A stretch of 64,000 nt of DNA from Azospirillum picis. Its GTDB lineage: Bacteria > Pseudomonadota > Alphaproteobacteria > Azospirillales > Azospirillaceae. A model generated the notes under the pieces. It saw only the letters and a list, made by a program, of their open reading frames with translations, was not told the origin of the DNA and searched no databases. The DNA lies in assembly GCF_017876115.1 (NCBI RefSeq), contig NZ_JAGINO010000025.1:1-64000 (forward strand), read 5' to 3'. Position 1 is the stretch's first letter, and every line of letters begins with the position of its first letter. This document shows positions 14,614 to 26,500 of the stretch, in pieces. Position numbers and translations under genes: made by a program.

Positions 14614-17600
14614 TTACTCGCCGAGATAGGGGATGTTGATGCCGCCGCCGATTGCCATCAGCATTGCGAAGTCAAAGTTGCCGCCGCTCGCTGCAACTGG
14701 TTGCACAGCCACGGCTTGTCCACGTGGCGCAACGATCTGTTCGCGCCCGTTGATCTGCGGCGTGATGATGCCGGCCTCGGCCGACGTGCCGATAAGCAGC
14801 GTGTCGCCGCGCAGGCAGACGGACTTGACGTTATCGTTGCTGATGGCGCCCGCCTCGCGGATTGCCAGCTTTCCGAACTCCGCATATTCACCGGACGCGA
14901 TGTTCCAGCCAGATCGCAGGACCACAGAGTGGCTAGTGGCAGTAGCGGTAAAACGCAGCAATAGCTCCACGTCCCCAGCCGCTTGGCTGTCTACCGAGAC
15001 GCCAGTGCCGACAACGGACGCGACAACCCCCGACTGCGCATTGGCGCGCGAGCCCTTGTTACCGATCACACTGACCAAGTACGACTTGCCGACCGTCAGC
15101 CCGGTGAATGTCCGCGTTGCAGCGGGGTCGATTGCGCCGGTTCCAGTGACGCGCAGTCGCCCATTGACGACGGACAGCGCGCCGCCGTTCGAGGGGGTCC
15201 ACCCGGTAGTGCTGGTAAAGGGGTCGCCATCGGTGACGAGGTTGGCGCCGACAGCCACCCCAGCCGCGTCTTTGTAATCGACCCGCCGCAGCCCGGCGAA
15301 CACCGACACCCCGTCGCCAGTGCCCACGCCAAGCTTGCCCGTGGCATCGTCATAGCTGAGAGACTGCACAGACGATGACGTGCCGCCCAGGAAAGCCTTG
15401 GCGCCGCTGTCAAACAAGGGGCGTTCGTCGGCGTATATCTTGGCGATTTGCGCAGCAGAGGGGGCGTAGGCGCCCAGGCGCAGCATAGCCAAGTCGCCGG
15501 CCCAAGCATTTCCCCCACCGTACGAGCAACCTATGCGCAGGACCGCAGATGCGTTGGTCAGGTCCCCTACCGTGCCAGTTGCCAGTGTGACTTGCGTAGC
15601 GGCGTCAACCCAAACCTCGGACACGCCGCCACGCTGCACTAGCACGCCCATGTGCCAACTGCCGTCGGTATAAGTCGATGGCGTCGTCGCAAACCTGTCG
15701 GTAGCCCCATCCCGGACGTTCCAACTGAGCGCGCCCGTTGTGGTCAGGAACGCCCGGTATCGGTCGCCCGCGCCTGCGGTGTCCGCCCTGTCAAAGATAA
15801 AGCGGTTAGAAGCTCCTGTGTTCGAGTTGCGAAACCAGAAGATGGCGCAGCAATCGCCCGTGAAATCCAGATCCGTATTCCCTGCGGGCTGCTCCAGGTA
15901 ATTGCTGGCCGAGAACCCCGACCACGCCACCACATCGCCACCATTGGCCGCAGTGCGCTGTAGCGTCCCGTTGACGATCAGCCCCTTGCCCTTGTAGCTG
16001 CGATCGGGGGTGGCGAGCTTGACCGACACATTGTCGATGGAGCCGCCGAAGGCTGCGTCCGGCGTGAACGCTACGCCCGATGTGTTCGTTGTGGTGATGT
16101 AGTCGGTGTATGTCCCGCTTGCGGTGCGGGGCGCGTTGCCGACCTTGCCGCCGAGCCAGACGTTCACAGCGCCCGCAGATACACCGGACAGCGTGTAGGT
16201 CACCGCATATGTCTGGTTCGCAACAAGTCCTGCGGAAACGCTGCCGGCCTGCTCCAAGCCCGCCGTTCCGCCGGGCGTTTTGGCCGCTACACCCCCGCCA
16301 ATCGCCCAGCCGGTGCCTTTGGTCCAAGCCGTGTCGGTATCGAACCCACCATTGGCGACAAGCTCACCACTGCCAGTGATCGCGCCCGGCGTCCCATCAC
16401 AGAGCCACGCGCCGACCGTTGCCCCCGGCATCCAGCCCGTGCAGTACGTGGAGGTCAGGTAGGCGACCATGCCGTTGGCCGGCGTGTTGGTGTCTTCGGC
16501 CAACAGGCACAGACCAGACACGCCGCCAATATACTTGTCGGTCGCGCCAGCGTTTGCGGACAGGGTGGGCAGCACGCCGCCGGCCTTTCCGGGATAGTAC
16601 AGGTGCGTTTGCCACGCCAGCACACCAACGTCCGCAGACGGTATCGGCCCTACGCGCACGGCGTTGGCATCGCCGGCCATGACAGCGCGCAGGGTGGTAT
16701 CGGTGAACGACACGCGAGAGGCGCCGGGAGAACTGATGGTGATGTCCCACACATTCCCATCATGCCGGATAACGCTCACGCCACCAGCCGTCGCCACCGC
16801 GACAGTCGGAACAGCGAGCCCGGCAGCGTCGAGAGGGGCGCCGGGGAGGACGCGGGCGGTGACGGCGTTTGCGACATTGGAGACAATGCCGATACCCCCC
16901 CAAGCGCCCCAAGCCCCGGACGAGCGCAGCGCAATGTTGCGCTGATGGACAGCCACCCCGCCAGACGCATAGAGCTTTGCCGCATCAAGCGAGAACGCCA
17001 CTTCAAGGAGGCGGCCGTCAGTGCCGCCATTCCGGTCACAAACCCACACGCGGCCATTCATAGCCGTCACCGCTTTGGCGGAACCGAAACCGGGAAACAT
17101 TCCGCCGCTGGGGAACGCCATCCAGAGCCGCGGCGCGCCGCTGGCATCCAGGTCCAAGGCGTCATAGATGGTCAACTTGGCCGTCTCAAGGACTAGCAGT
17201 GCCACCACCGGGAACTTCGCGCGCGGCCCTCTGGTCGCAGTGTTCAACGGCTCATTTTCCCAAGAGGTCGCGCCGCAGCGGTCGATCCAGGCACCGCCAT
17301 CGGTGTCCGCCCTGGTATCGTAGATGTAGCAGTCCACCAGCGACCACGTGGCCACAACCTGCTTGGACAGGGCCGGGATGATGACGGAGCTGGCGGCGCC
17401 GATCCACTGCTGCGCCTGAACCGCAAATCCCTGCGCAAGGCTCACCTGCGCCTGTGCGAGGCCCACCTGGGTCTGTGCCTGCGCAAGGCCGTAGTAGGCC
17501 CAGCCCTTCGCCGACTTGCTGCCGGCGCCGCCCGGCTCGCCGTCACCCTCGGCCCAGTCCTTGGCCTTGTCGCGCGCCGTCTCGGAGGCGGCCTGCGCTT

Positions 17601-17871
17601 GTTGTGCAGCGCCCTTCGCTGTCGCTGTGGCAGAGGCACTGGTAGCCGCCGCGCCGGCTGCCGCCTGGCTCTCGTCCCGTGCCTGCTGGGCTTGCTCGTT
17701 GGCTTCCGTGATGTCGGTTACCCGGTCGTCCAGCTCGGCCACGCCGTCGACCCACATGTTCTCCCAGCGGTCGCGGGTGACGCCATCTGCGCCGGCCTTC
17801 GTCTTTTCTTTGTGGCCGAAGTTCGACCCCATGTTCTCGGCCGTGTATGGCTGACCCTTCAGCATCACCAT
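14614..17871 (-). CDS. Large tail fibre protein, 1085 aa
   Basis: Residues 1-60 look like a virion-attachment part. About 60-160 form an Ala/Gln-rich coiled coil (ATATAKGAAQQAQAASETAR) typical of trimeric fibres, followed by a long beta-rich body. One segment near 500-620 (NGGFDTDTAWTKGTGWAIGG) looks like a carbohydrate-binding jelly roll and another near 640-780 (DLDFTGDCCAIFWFRN) like a LamG/concanavalin domain. A similar jelly-roll motif recurs near 900. It probably binds cell-surface glycans. The start follows the previous stop directly. Confidence 0.75.
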   Translation of the reverse strand: MVMLKGQPYTAENMGSNFGHKEKTKAGADGVTRDRWENMWVDGVAELDDRVTDITEANEQAQQARDESQAAAGAAATSASATATAKGAAQQAQAASETARDKAKDWAEGDGEPGGAGSKSAKGWAYYGLAQAQTQVGLAQAQVSLAQGFAVQAQQWIGAASSVIIPALSKQVVATWSLVDCYIYDTRADTDGGAWIDRCGATSWENEPLNTATRGPRAKFPVVALLVLETAKLTIYDALDLDASGAPRLWMAFPSGGMFPGFGSAKAVTAMNGRVWVCDRNGGTDGRLLEVAFSLDAAKLYASGGVAVHQRNIALRSSGAWGAWGGIGIVSNVANAVTARVLPGAPLDAAGLAVPTVAVATAGGVSVIRHDGNVWDITISSPGASRVSFTDTTLRAVMAGDANAVRVGPIPSADVGVLAWQTHLYYPGKAGGVLPTLSANAGATDKYIGGVSGLCLLAEDTNTPANGMVAYLTSTYCTGWMPGATVGAWLCDGTPGAITGSGELVANGGFDTDTAWTKGTGWAIGGGVAAKTPGGTAGLEQAGSVSAGLVANQTYAVTYTLSGVSAGAVNVWLGGKVGNAPRTASGTYTDYITTTNTSGVAFTPDAAFGGSIDNVSVKLATPDRSYKGKGLIVNGTLQRTAANGGDVVAWSGFSASNYLEQPAGNTDLDFTGDCCAIFWFRNSNTGASNRFIFDRADTAGAGDRYRAFLTTTGALSWNVRDGATDRFATTPSTYTDGSWHMGVLVQRGGVSEVWVDAATQVTLATGTVGDLTNASAVLRIGCSYGGGNAWAGDLAMLRLGAYAPSAAQIAKIYADERPLFDSGAKAFLGGTSSSVQSLSYDDATGKLGVGTGDGVSVFAGLRRVDYKDAAGVAVGANLVTDGDPFTSTTGWTPSNGGALSVVNGRLRVTGTGAIDPAATRTFTGLTVGKSYLVSVIGNKGSRANAQSGVVASVVGTGVSVDSQAAGDVELLLRFTATATSHSVVLRSGWNIASGEYAEFGKLAIREAGAISNDNVKSVCLRGDTLLIGTSAEAGIITPQINGREQIVAPRGQAVAVQPVAASGGNFDFAMLMAIGGGINIPYLGE

Positions 17872-18762
17872 TTAGAGGACTCCTTCATAGGCGAACGGCA
17901 CCTCGTCGTGACGAGCCGCGACAATCGAATAGAGGCCGGGATCGGTGTTGCGCACGAAAGACACCATGCGCAGCCAGTCGATTTTCCGGCTCGGAAACGG
18001 GAAGAAAAGGAAAGGCGTATTCAGGTCGTTGTCTTCGAGCGCGTCATACATTCGCTGCCGGGCTTCATCCTGCGGCAGGTATTTCAGGGTGCCCTTCCAC
18101 GTCTGCGGCGCGGGCAGCCGATCGAACTCTTTGTGCCCGGACACTGCTTCCACGCTGGTGGTGCGGAACCGCAGGCCGTACTGCATGCCGAATTCGGGGT
18201 TGATCGAGAACTGATAGCCGAGCGCGATCTCGAACATCCGGCACCGGAACGGCCCGGTGGTGGGGTCGAACTTGTGGACCGTGACCCTGATGCCCTTGCA
18301 CATCACCGGCTGCGGGATCCACACCGGCCGGATCGGCACGCGCTTGCGTTGCTTCTGCCGCAGCGTGTATTTGCCGGTCCAGAAGCTCTCGTGCTCAATC
18401 GGCAAGCTGGCGCGGTCATAGACGGTGGGCCAGAACTCTTCGCCCATGATCTGGTGGACCGGCACCTCCAAGTCCTCGTCACCGAAGAACTCGACATCGA
18501 AGGTGTCGTCGTCATGCACGCTGTTGTGGCCGATGAAGGCCAGCAAGCCGACCGGACGAGGAGTCGGGCTGGTTGCCACGAACACCGTGTCCGCCTGGGA
18601 GCCGGTGAGCGTCTCGCCGACCCGATACAGCGGCATGCCCCCCAGGTTGGTCACCGGGCGGTCAGGTGACCAGTTTGCGCCGACGGCCGGGGCGAAGGTG
18701 AACTGGGAGGTCCAGCTATCGAGGCCAACGATGCCGCGGATGAGGGTCGTGTTGGTGGTCAC
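17872..18762 (-). CDS. Tail-tip/fibre-proximal structural protein, 296 aa
   Basis: GTG 18762 overlaps the stop of the preceding gene (GTGA), which decides the start; the longer frame is out-of-character Arg/Pro-rich sequence. The protein is beta-rich with many aromatic residues (LPIEHESFWTGKYTLRQKQR, TPFLFFPFPSRKIDWLRMVS). Its position between the hub-like gene and the fibre supports a distal-tail role, but I do not recognise the family. Confidence 0.6.
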   Translation of the reverse strand: MTTNTTLIRGIVGLDSWTSQFTFAPAVGANWSPDRPVTNLGGMPLYRVGETLTGSQADTVFVATSPTPRPVGLLAFIGHNSVHDDDTFDVEFFGDEDLEVPVHQIMGEEFWPTVYDRASLPIEHESFWTGKYTLRQKQRKRVPIRPVWIPQPVMCKGIRVTVHKFDPTTGPFRCRMFEIALGYQFSINPEFGMQYGLRFRTTSVEAVSGHKEFDRLPAPQTWKGTLKYLPQDEARQRMYDALEDNDLNTPFLFFPFPSRKIDWLRMVSFVRNTDPGLYSIVAARHDEVPFAYEGVL

Positions 18763-20576
18763 TCGGGCGTCTCCAGCAGGTCGAGCTTCAGGGTCTTGCC
18801 TTCCAGGGTGCGACCGTTCACGCGGAGGGTTTGGCCGGCGTCCAGTCCGTACCGCCGGGACTGCAGCCCGACCACCGCGCCCGGCCGAGCGACGGCGGTT
18901 TCGGTGGTGAGGAAGCCCGTCGCGACGTATCGGTCGCGCAGCACGGAATGGACGGCGTGCAGCCGCTGGGCGTGCGTCAGGGCATGCTCGCGGTAGCGCA
19001 GGCTGGTTTTGACCGGCAGGCGCCGCTCGCCCCACAGGGCGATGACGGTTTCATCCTTGCCGCTGGCTGGCCAAGTGGCCGTCAGAGCCTCGCTGCCAAG
19101 CTGCTTGCGCGCATCGGCACCACCGACCGAGTCCGTGGTCGAGGTGGCGTCTCCCGCCATGTCGCCGTCGCTCAGCACCCGGTCACGCGGCGCGAACTGC
19201 ACGTCGACGGCGCAGACCGGCAGACCCTTGGTATCGTCGGCGCTCGCGACCAGTTCGAGCGCCACATACGGGACCTCGCCGCCCATCGCATAATCGTCAT
19301 TTTCAAGGAAATGCCGAAACACGATGACAGGATCGCCGCCGGCAGCGCCGTCGTATCGGATGCGCCAGCGGCCGAGGTCGTCGTCGTAGTAGCCGGCGAC
19401 GCCGTCGACGAGCTCGTTCAGGGCATCACGCTTGGTCTTTTCCTGCGTGCCCGCCCAAACCCCGGCCTCCCATGGGCAAGTATCGTCCAAGGCCGCCACA
19501 TCAGCGTCCGCGATTTCCGTGGCGGCGTATCCGCAATCCTCGATCAGGACGCGGCGCCAGACCTGCGCCAGCGTCCGGTCGGCCGCTGTCTCGCCCTCCC
19601 ACGCCGCCAGGGTGAACACCCCGGCCTGCGACCCGACAGTGGTCACGCACCAGGCACCGTCACCGGCTTCGCCCGCATACCAGTTGAAGGTGCCGGCAGC
19701 CGGCGTAGCCGCCTTCAGCGCCGCAAGGCTGGCGTATCGGGTACCGACCGGGTTCGGAACACCACGGCAGCGTCCGTCTGCCACACCATGGATCCGGCGG
19801 TCGGAGATCTGCCGCAAGGTCCCGCTGACGTTGGTCGGTACCGGCTCGATCTGCGCCCGATAGCCGCGCAGCCGGGGGCGGGGCAAGTCCTTCAGCCCCT
19901 CGGCACCGTCCGTGCTCATGCCGGCGCCGGTACCACCCGGGAAGGTACTGCCCTGCCAGCGGCTGTCGAGATCCGCCAACCGCCCCCGCCACCGGAACAG
20001 CACGTCCTCATCCCCCACCACCGGCTGTTCCACGGTGCCGGTGCGCAGGACGACAGCCTCGGCATAGGGCGTGGCGGGGCCGTCGACCACCAACTCCCGC
20101 GCCACGCGGCCGAAATATGCATAGCGCCGGAGGTGGTCGCGTTCCCCCTTGTTGATGACCTTGATCAACCCCTTCTCGACATCACCGGCACCGAAGCTGC
20201 GGCCATCGCCGTGCAGGCTGACCTTGCCGCGCGCATAGCCCTCCGGCGCGATGACGGGCTCGTAGGGGCCGGGCGCGCCGGCTCCCCCGTATTCCGCCGT
20301 GCTGAAGCGCAGTTGGCCGGCGGCGAGCCGCCAGGACGAGACGGCGCCGGTCCCGGACCACGATTTTACGGAGAGGGTGAAGCCGGCGGACGATGCCTCG
20401 ACCACCAGCCCCTCCATCCACTTCGACGGATCGCCCGCCGCCTCCACGCGCAGGGTCATGTCGGCCGTCGCGCGCGGACCCGACGCCATCAGGAAGGACC
20501 GCACGCCGCCCCCAACGGCGTGCGTGCTGGTCGACAGGCCGCCGACGTAGCAGCCGATTTCGACGAGGTGGATCAT
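18759..20576 (-). CDS. Tail tip/hub protein, 605 aa
   Basis: It directly follows the tape measure gene with a 4-bp ATGA overlap, the usual place of distal tail and hub proteins in siphoviruses. It is beta-rich with a middle part (PWEAGVWAGTQEKTKRDALN, then ELVDGVAGYYDDDLGRWRIR) like the domain of tail-hub proteins that precedes the fibre-binding part. Exact homology to gpJ or Tal is not established by eye. Confidence 0.6.
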   Translation of the reverse strand: MIHLVEIGCYVGGLSTSTHAVGGGVRSFLMASGPRATADMTLRVEAAGDPSKWMEGLVVEASSAGFTLSVKSWSGTGAVSSWRLAAGQLRFSTAEYGGAGAPGPYEPVIAPEGYARGKVSLHGDGRSFGAGDVEKGLIKVINKGERDHLRRYAYFGRVARELVVDGPATPYAEAVVLRTGTVEQPVVGDEDVLFRWRGRLADLDSRWQGSTFPGGTGAGMSTDGAEGLKDLPRPRLRGYRAQIEPVPTNVSGTLRQISDRRIHGVADGRCRGVPNPVGTRYASLAALKAATPAAGTFNWYAGEAGDGAWCVTTVGSQAGVFTLAAWEGETAADRTLAQVWRRVLIEDCGYAATEIADADVAALDDTCPWEAGVWAGTQEKTKRDALNELVDGVAGYYDDDLGRWRIRYDGAAGGDPVIVFRHFLENDDYAMGGEVPYVALELVASADDTKGLPVCAVDVQFAPRDRVLSDGDMAGDATSTTDSVGGADARKQLGSEALTATWPASGKDETVIALWGERRLPVKTSLRYREHALTHAQRLHAVHSVLRDRYVATGFLTTETAVARPGAVVGLQSRRYGLDAGQTLRVNGRTLEGKTLKLDLLETPE

Positions 20577-23500
20577 GCCGCTCTCTCCTTATCGCGCTGC
20601 ACGTTCAAGGCCGACGCGGTGCGCCCGTGCCCGCGGGCGTTCTCCTCGATCCCGGCTTCCGTGAGCTTCGCCAGGATGCGGGCGTTGCGGGCCGCTTCCT
20701 GGCGGAGCTGGCTCACCTCACGGATGAGCGCGGCGTTCTGGGCGACCAGCGATGCCAGCAAAGCATTTCCGCCATCCGCCGGGGCGGCCTGGAAGGTCAT
20801 GACGTTGCTGCCGGACCACCGGTCGTTGGCCGGCTGCCACGCGGCTTCCCACGACTTGGCCATGGCCACCGCCGCGCCGTTGGGAACAACGGGTTCGCCG
20901 CCCCGCATCATCATGAGTTCGGGGCCTTGCTCACCGACCCAGGCCCAGCCCGGCGGTGCCGCAGGCGTCCCCGATGCGAACCCGTTGATGCGCCACGCCT
21001 GTCCCATCTGAGTTAGGACTTGGCGGGCGATCGCCTTAGTGCTCTCCGGCTGCTGGGTGATCCACGCCTGCCACCCGCCGGCCCCGAAGTCGCCTTCGTA
21101 CCCTGTCTTGAGGGCCAATTGCATGTTGGCGGTGACAGACTCCGTCGCTCCCCAATTGCGAGGAGTGGAGAGGATCTTCTCCATCTTCGCTTGGTCGGCG
21201 ACGGTGCTGTCGAGGCTCTTCAGCGTCGCATCGAGGCTGGACAGGTAGGAGAGTTGCTGTTGGGCAGTCGACAACTGCCGGCTCGCCACGCTCTCGACGG
21301 TTCCCAGGCCGGCCTGAACCTCCTCGAAAGCCTTCGGGTTGGCGTTGGCCCAGAAGTCGTTGTTTGCCTTCAGATAGGCATCACCGAGCGCCGGCAGCTT
21401 CTCGGCCGCCGCCAAAGACTCCTTGTCCGTCGGGTCGTTGTCGTTCGCCACGGCCAGGGCGTCGCGGAACTGCTGCGCCGCCTCCGCCAGCTTGGCCTCG
21501 GGGCCGAGCGGGCTGTAGTCGCCGACGATGTTCGCCATGCGCTTGTTGTGCAGGGTGTCGTAGAGGCTCTGCCACTGCGTCACCAGCGACTGCGTCGTCT
21601 GCAAGGAGGACGACACCACAGAGGCCCAGGACTGCCTCGCGTTGTCGTTGGCCGTCTTGATCTTCTCCTGGCCGTCCTTGTAGGTCTGGGCAATGGTGCC
21701 GACGACGCTGTTGAACTGGTCGGCCGAGACTGTGCCTGCCGCCATCTCCGTATTCACGAAGTAGAAGGCGGTACGAAGGTCGTTTGCAGTGGCCGTCCCA
21801 GCATTGGCGGTGTCGAGGAAGCGCTGCAGGACCGCCGGGAAGTCGCTGTTCAGGAAGGTGGTGCCGGCATCCACCCCGGCTTGGCGCAGAACATCGGATG
21901 CCTTCGCCTTCCGGGTCGGGTCGATCGCCTGCTCGATGGTCAGCCAGCCGGACGACGAGTTCGCCGCTTGAGTGGCCTGTCGCATCGTGTCGGCCAGATC
22001 GCCAATAGCCCCGCCGAACGTTTTGGTGACGTCGGCGAGCTGCTTGATGGTCAGCGTCTTGAGGACGCCATCCAGCGACGAGTTGAAAAGTGTTGTTGCC
22101 CGGCTGCTGTCCAGCCCCACCGCCGCCAATTCGCGCTCCGCGACCGTCCGCTTCTTCGTCAGGTCCGTGATCTGGTCGACGTAGCCCCGGCCCTGCGCCT
22201 CATTGATCTGCTTGTCGTAGGAGGTGGCGGTATCGCGCTGGATCCTGGCGCGGGTCTCGGTCTCGATGGCGTTGACCGTGGTGACGAGCGCCGGGTCGAG
22301 TTGCATCGCCGCTTCCCGGATCGCGTCGAAGCGACCGGCGAGGGTGGCCATGTCCTGCTCGCCCTGCGTCCAGTCGATCGGGTTCTTGAGCTGCTGCAGG
22401 TAGGCTTCCAGTTGCCCCCTGGCGAGCGACACGTATTCGCCGCCGAGGTCCAGCGACTTCGCGCGCGCCAGCTCCTCCAGCATTGGCTTCAGTGCGTCGG
22501 CGGTCGTCTCCTTGGCCGAGCGGGTGATGCCGGCCAGGGATGTGTCCAGCTCCTTCAGCGCGGTCACGCCGGCATCAATGTTCGCGCCGAGGGCGAGATC
22601 TTTGGCGGACTCCTCGAAGTCCTTGGCGGTCGAGCGTTGAATGGCCTTGGTGACGGCCGGGCCGGCACCCTGCAGGCTGCCCTGCTCCAGCAGGACGTAG
22701 CGCATCAGGCCGGCAACGTCGTCGCCGAAGTCACGGTACGGCAGGCTTCCGGAGGCGTAGAGCCCTTTCCGCTCGGTCCTGCCGATGCCGAGATCGCGGG
22801 TCAGCGTGCCGCCGCCGATCAGGGCAGCATTGACGACGGTCGCCAAGGTATCGCCGAGCCGCTGTGCTTCCGCCGGATCGCCCTTGTTGTCGGTCAGATA
22901 GCCGCCACTGGTGACCGACTTGCCGTCGGCCGACCGGATGAGGCCGCTCGACACTGTCGGGCCAACTGTCGGCTTCTGAGTGCCCAGGGCCGCCATGATG
23001 CCGCCAATGACAGCCGCGGCGGCCAGTCCCCATGGCCCCATCATGGCACCGGTGGCGAGGTAGGAGCCCAGAGCGGCGGAGCCCGCCCCAAGCCCGGCGC
23101 CCGAGATTGCGCCTAGCGTCTTGCTACCGGTCGCGTTACCGATCAGCGAGCCTCCCAAGCCGCCGATCATCCCGTATGGCATGGCGCCGCCGATGGTGCT
23201 GGCGGCACCAGTCAGAGCCGTGCCAGTCTCGGTCAGCGTGGGGATCACCGGCCCCATCTCGCCGACAGCACTGGTGGCCAGCCCGAGCGACTGCCCGGTG
23301 GCGGACATCGCGAAGTTGGTGGCTGCGGTTCCCAGCGCGTTGGTGCCGGTGGCGACCTGATAGGCGCTTTGGGCCGCACTGACGAGGCTGCGACCGCTCG
23401 AAATCGCCCCGGCGGCTGTGCCGACTTGGTGGTTGCCCGCCATCGCACCGCCGCCAGCCGAAGAGCCGGCGCTGAACAGGCTGGTCACGGCATTCCAGAC

Positions 23501-26500
23501 GCCGCTGATGACCGTGCTGAAGCCGCTGTAGACGGCCTGCGCGCCGGCCATCAACGTGCCGCCCGCCGAGTCCGAGGCATCCGCCAGGGCCTTGGCGCCG
23601 TCGGCCGCGTCGCCCATCTGCTCGGCGGCGCTGATGGCATTGGCGCCGATGCTGCTGATCGCCTGGGACTGCACGGTGATGGTGCCGGCGATGGTGTCGG
23701 CCGCGTTGTCGTTGGCGGTCGCGGTGCCCAGCACGGAGGCCACCAGCGCCGACTGCGCCGCGGTGAGGTCTTGCGCGCTGCCGGCGGCGACCTTCTGGGC
23801 GGCGACGGCGTCAAGCTGGACTTGGAGGGCATCCTCCTGCGCCTGGGTCACACCCCCGACGCGGGTGCCCATGGTCGCGACATCGGTGCTGACCGTCTGG
23901 ACGGTCTTTCCGAAACGCTCGACGTAGGTCACCGTCTCCGTCGGCAGTGCCCGGCCGCTGGACAGGTAGTCCTGCACACGGCCAGGGCCGGCATTGTATG
24001 CGGCTGCCGCCCTCGTCCAGTCGCCGCCGAACTGGCGGCCGAGCATCGCCAGATACTTGATGCCGCCACGGACGTTCTCGCGCGTGTCGGTCGCGTCGAC
24101 GCCAAGCCACTTCGCCGTGTCGGGCATGAGCTGCATGACGCCCATGGCCCCGGCACTGGAGGTCAGTACCCGCCCATCATCACGATACTGACGGAAGCCG
24201 CTCTCGATCTTCCCGATGGCGAGCGCCACCTCCTCCGGCACGCCCTGCGCGCGGGCCTCCGACCGGAGCATGTCGACGACCTGACCGCCGTCCTTGATGG
24301 CCACCGGCAAGGGGCCGCTGCTGGCCACAGCACCCAGGTCCAGCGCCGCAGCGCCGCCGGTGACCTGCACCCACATGGCGTTGGACGGCGACGAGCCGAG
24401 TCCACCGTTCACGCTGCTGACGATGCGATCCAGCGCGCCGGGGTCGTTGGCCGGTTTCGGCGTGTTGTCGTTCGCCACCTGGATCGGCCCGGACATCAGC
24501 TTGGTCAGGCTGCCGGACAGCCAAGTCTCGAAGGGCTTCGTGACCAACTGGCGGGCGGCGATGCGCTTCATGTCCTCGCCCAGCGCCTTCACCGCATCGC
24601 CAGCTTTCGAGGCGCCTACAAGCACGTCCTCGAAGGCGGTACCGATCGGCTGCACCACATTGGCGGCGTTCTGCGCCGCCTCCTGCAACTCGCTGTTCAC
24701 GCGCGCCAGCTCGCCGGCCTGCCGGATGTAAGCCTGGGTGCCGGCGTCGGTCATGTCCGCGCCCTTCGCGCGCAGGTCGTTGGCGGCCTGGAGCATCGCC
24801 ACCGACCGCGCGCGCTCGGCATTGGACTGGCCGAGCATGCTCCACTCGGCATTGGCGAGGTCCACCGCCTGCCGCTGCTCGGCGGCGATCTGCGCGAACT
24901 GCTGCGAGCGCTGCGCCACATCGCGCGCCAGGATGCCGGCGCTGAGGTTCTCGATCTCGCCGGCATCCCGGCTGGGGTCGAGCCCGCGCTTGCGCGCCTC
25001 TGCCAGCGCCTCGGCGGCGAGGGCCGCCTCCCGCGCCGCGCCGGCGCCCTTGCCCCAGGCTTCGGCCAGCCGCTCGGCGTCCTCCGTCTGCTGCCGGAGG
25101 GTCTGGTCGAACTGCGCCGTCGCCACCTCCCGCTGAGCATCATCCAGGGCGCGCAGGCGACCAACGATGGCGTCATAGGGCTCGATCGTGCCGCGGGCCG
25201 CCTCGGCGAGGGCCTTCGCTTGGATCTGCGCCTCGCGGACGGCCGCCGACGAGGCGCCGTAGGCTTGGGCCAACAGATGATTGCCCGCCACCTCGGCCGC
25301 CGATGCCCGGTTGTTGTCGTTGACGGCCACCTGAAGCTGCAGCATCGCCTCCCGCTGTCGGAGCAGGAGGAGGTTCTCTGCCGGGATCCCATCCAGGTGC
25401 TGATCGCGAATTTCGCTCTGCGCACGCATCGCGGCCGTCGCAAGAGCGCGGTCCACCGCATTCCCGCGCAGGGACTCTGACAGGCGGTCCACCTCATGGG
25501 TCTGCGCCTTCACATATTCCGTCGCCTTCTGGGTCTGCGCATTGAAGGCGATGGCATCGGCCGACAGGTCGTTCGCGGCTCGGTGCGCCGGCACATTGGC
25601 CGATGCGGCAGCCGTCGCCGTTTGAGCTGCGGCAGCCCGTTTGTTGATCCCGTCCAGCCGCCTTTCCAGCTCGGCGATGTCGTTGCGCGCCCGGTCGATC
25701 TCCAGGGCGGTCGCAGCCGGGTCGGCCAATCGGTCAGTTTCCAGCCCGTGCAGCCGGGCCTTCGCGCCCTCGATCTTCTTCTGCAGGTCAGCCTGAACGT
25801 CAGCGGGCGTCGGCGCGGCGATCTCGATCCGGTTCGGGGTGAGGCTCATAGCGCCCAGACCGGCACCGGCCAGCTTGCCGAACGTGACGATCCCGGGATC
25901 TTCGAAGAAATCTGCCAGCAGCTTGAACCGGTCGGAGAGCGCAATCTCCACGCTGATGACCAGCGACGACGAGGCCACCGCGTCCACCATCCGGTTGAAC
26001 TGGACGCCCAGCTCGTGCATCGCCTCGCCGGCCGGCGTCATGCTGTCCTTGCGCAGCCCGTCGAAGCGGCGATGCAGGGCGCCCAGCGCCACAGCCAGGG
26101 CATCGGCCTGCCTGCCGTGCTCGGCCATCGTGCGGATTGCCTCGACCTCCGTCGGCGTCAGGAAGCCGATCGCCTCCTGCAGCTTCATGATGGCCGGATA
26201 GCCCTCGGTCATGAGGGTCACGACCTGTGCAGAGGCATCCTCCACGGACTTGCCCAGCCCGGCAGCCATGTCCGAGCCGAGCGTCGCTGCCTCGCGGCCC
26301 ATCGCCGCCGATAGTCCGCGCGTGGAGGCCAGCATGCGGGCGGTGCCATAGGCGTCGCCGCGATCCGCACCGCCCTCGTACAGCGCCTTGGCGACCTCGC
26401 GCAGCCCGGCCGCTGTGGTCTGCGCCTCAGTGCCATAGGTCCGCATGGTGCTGGTGAGCTCGCGCGTTTGGCGGTTGATCTCCAGGGCGCGCGAGCCGAT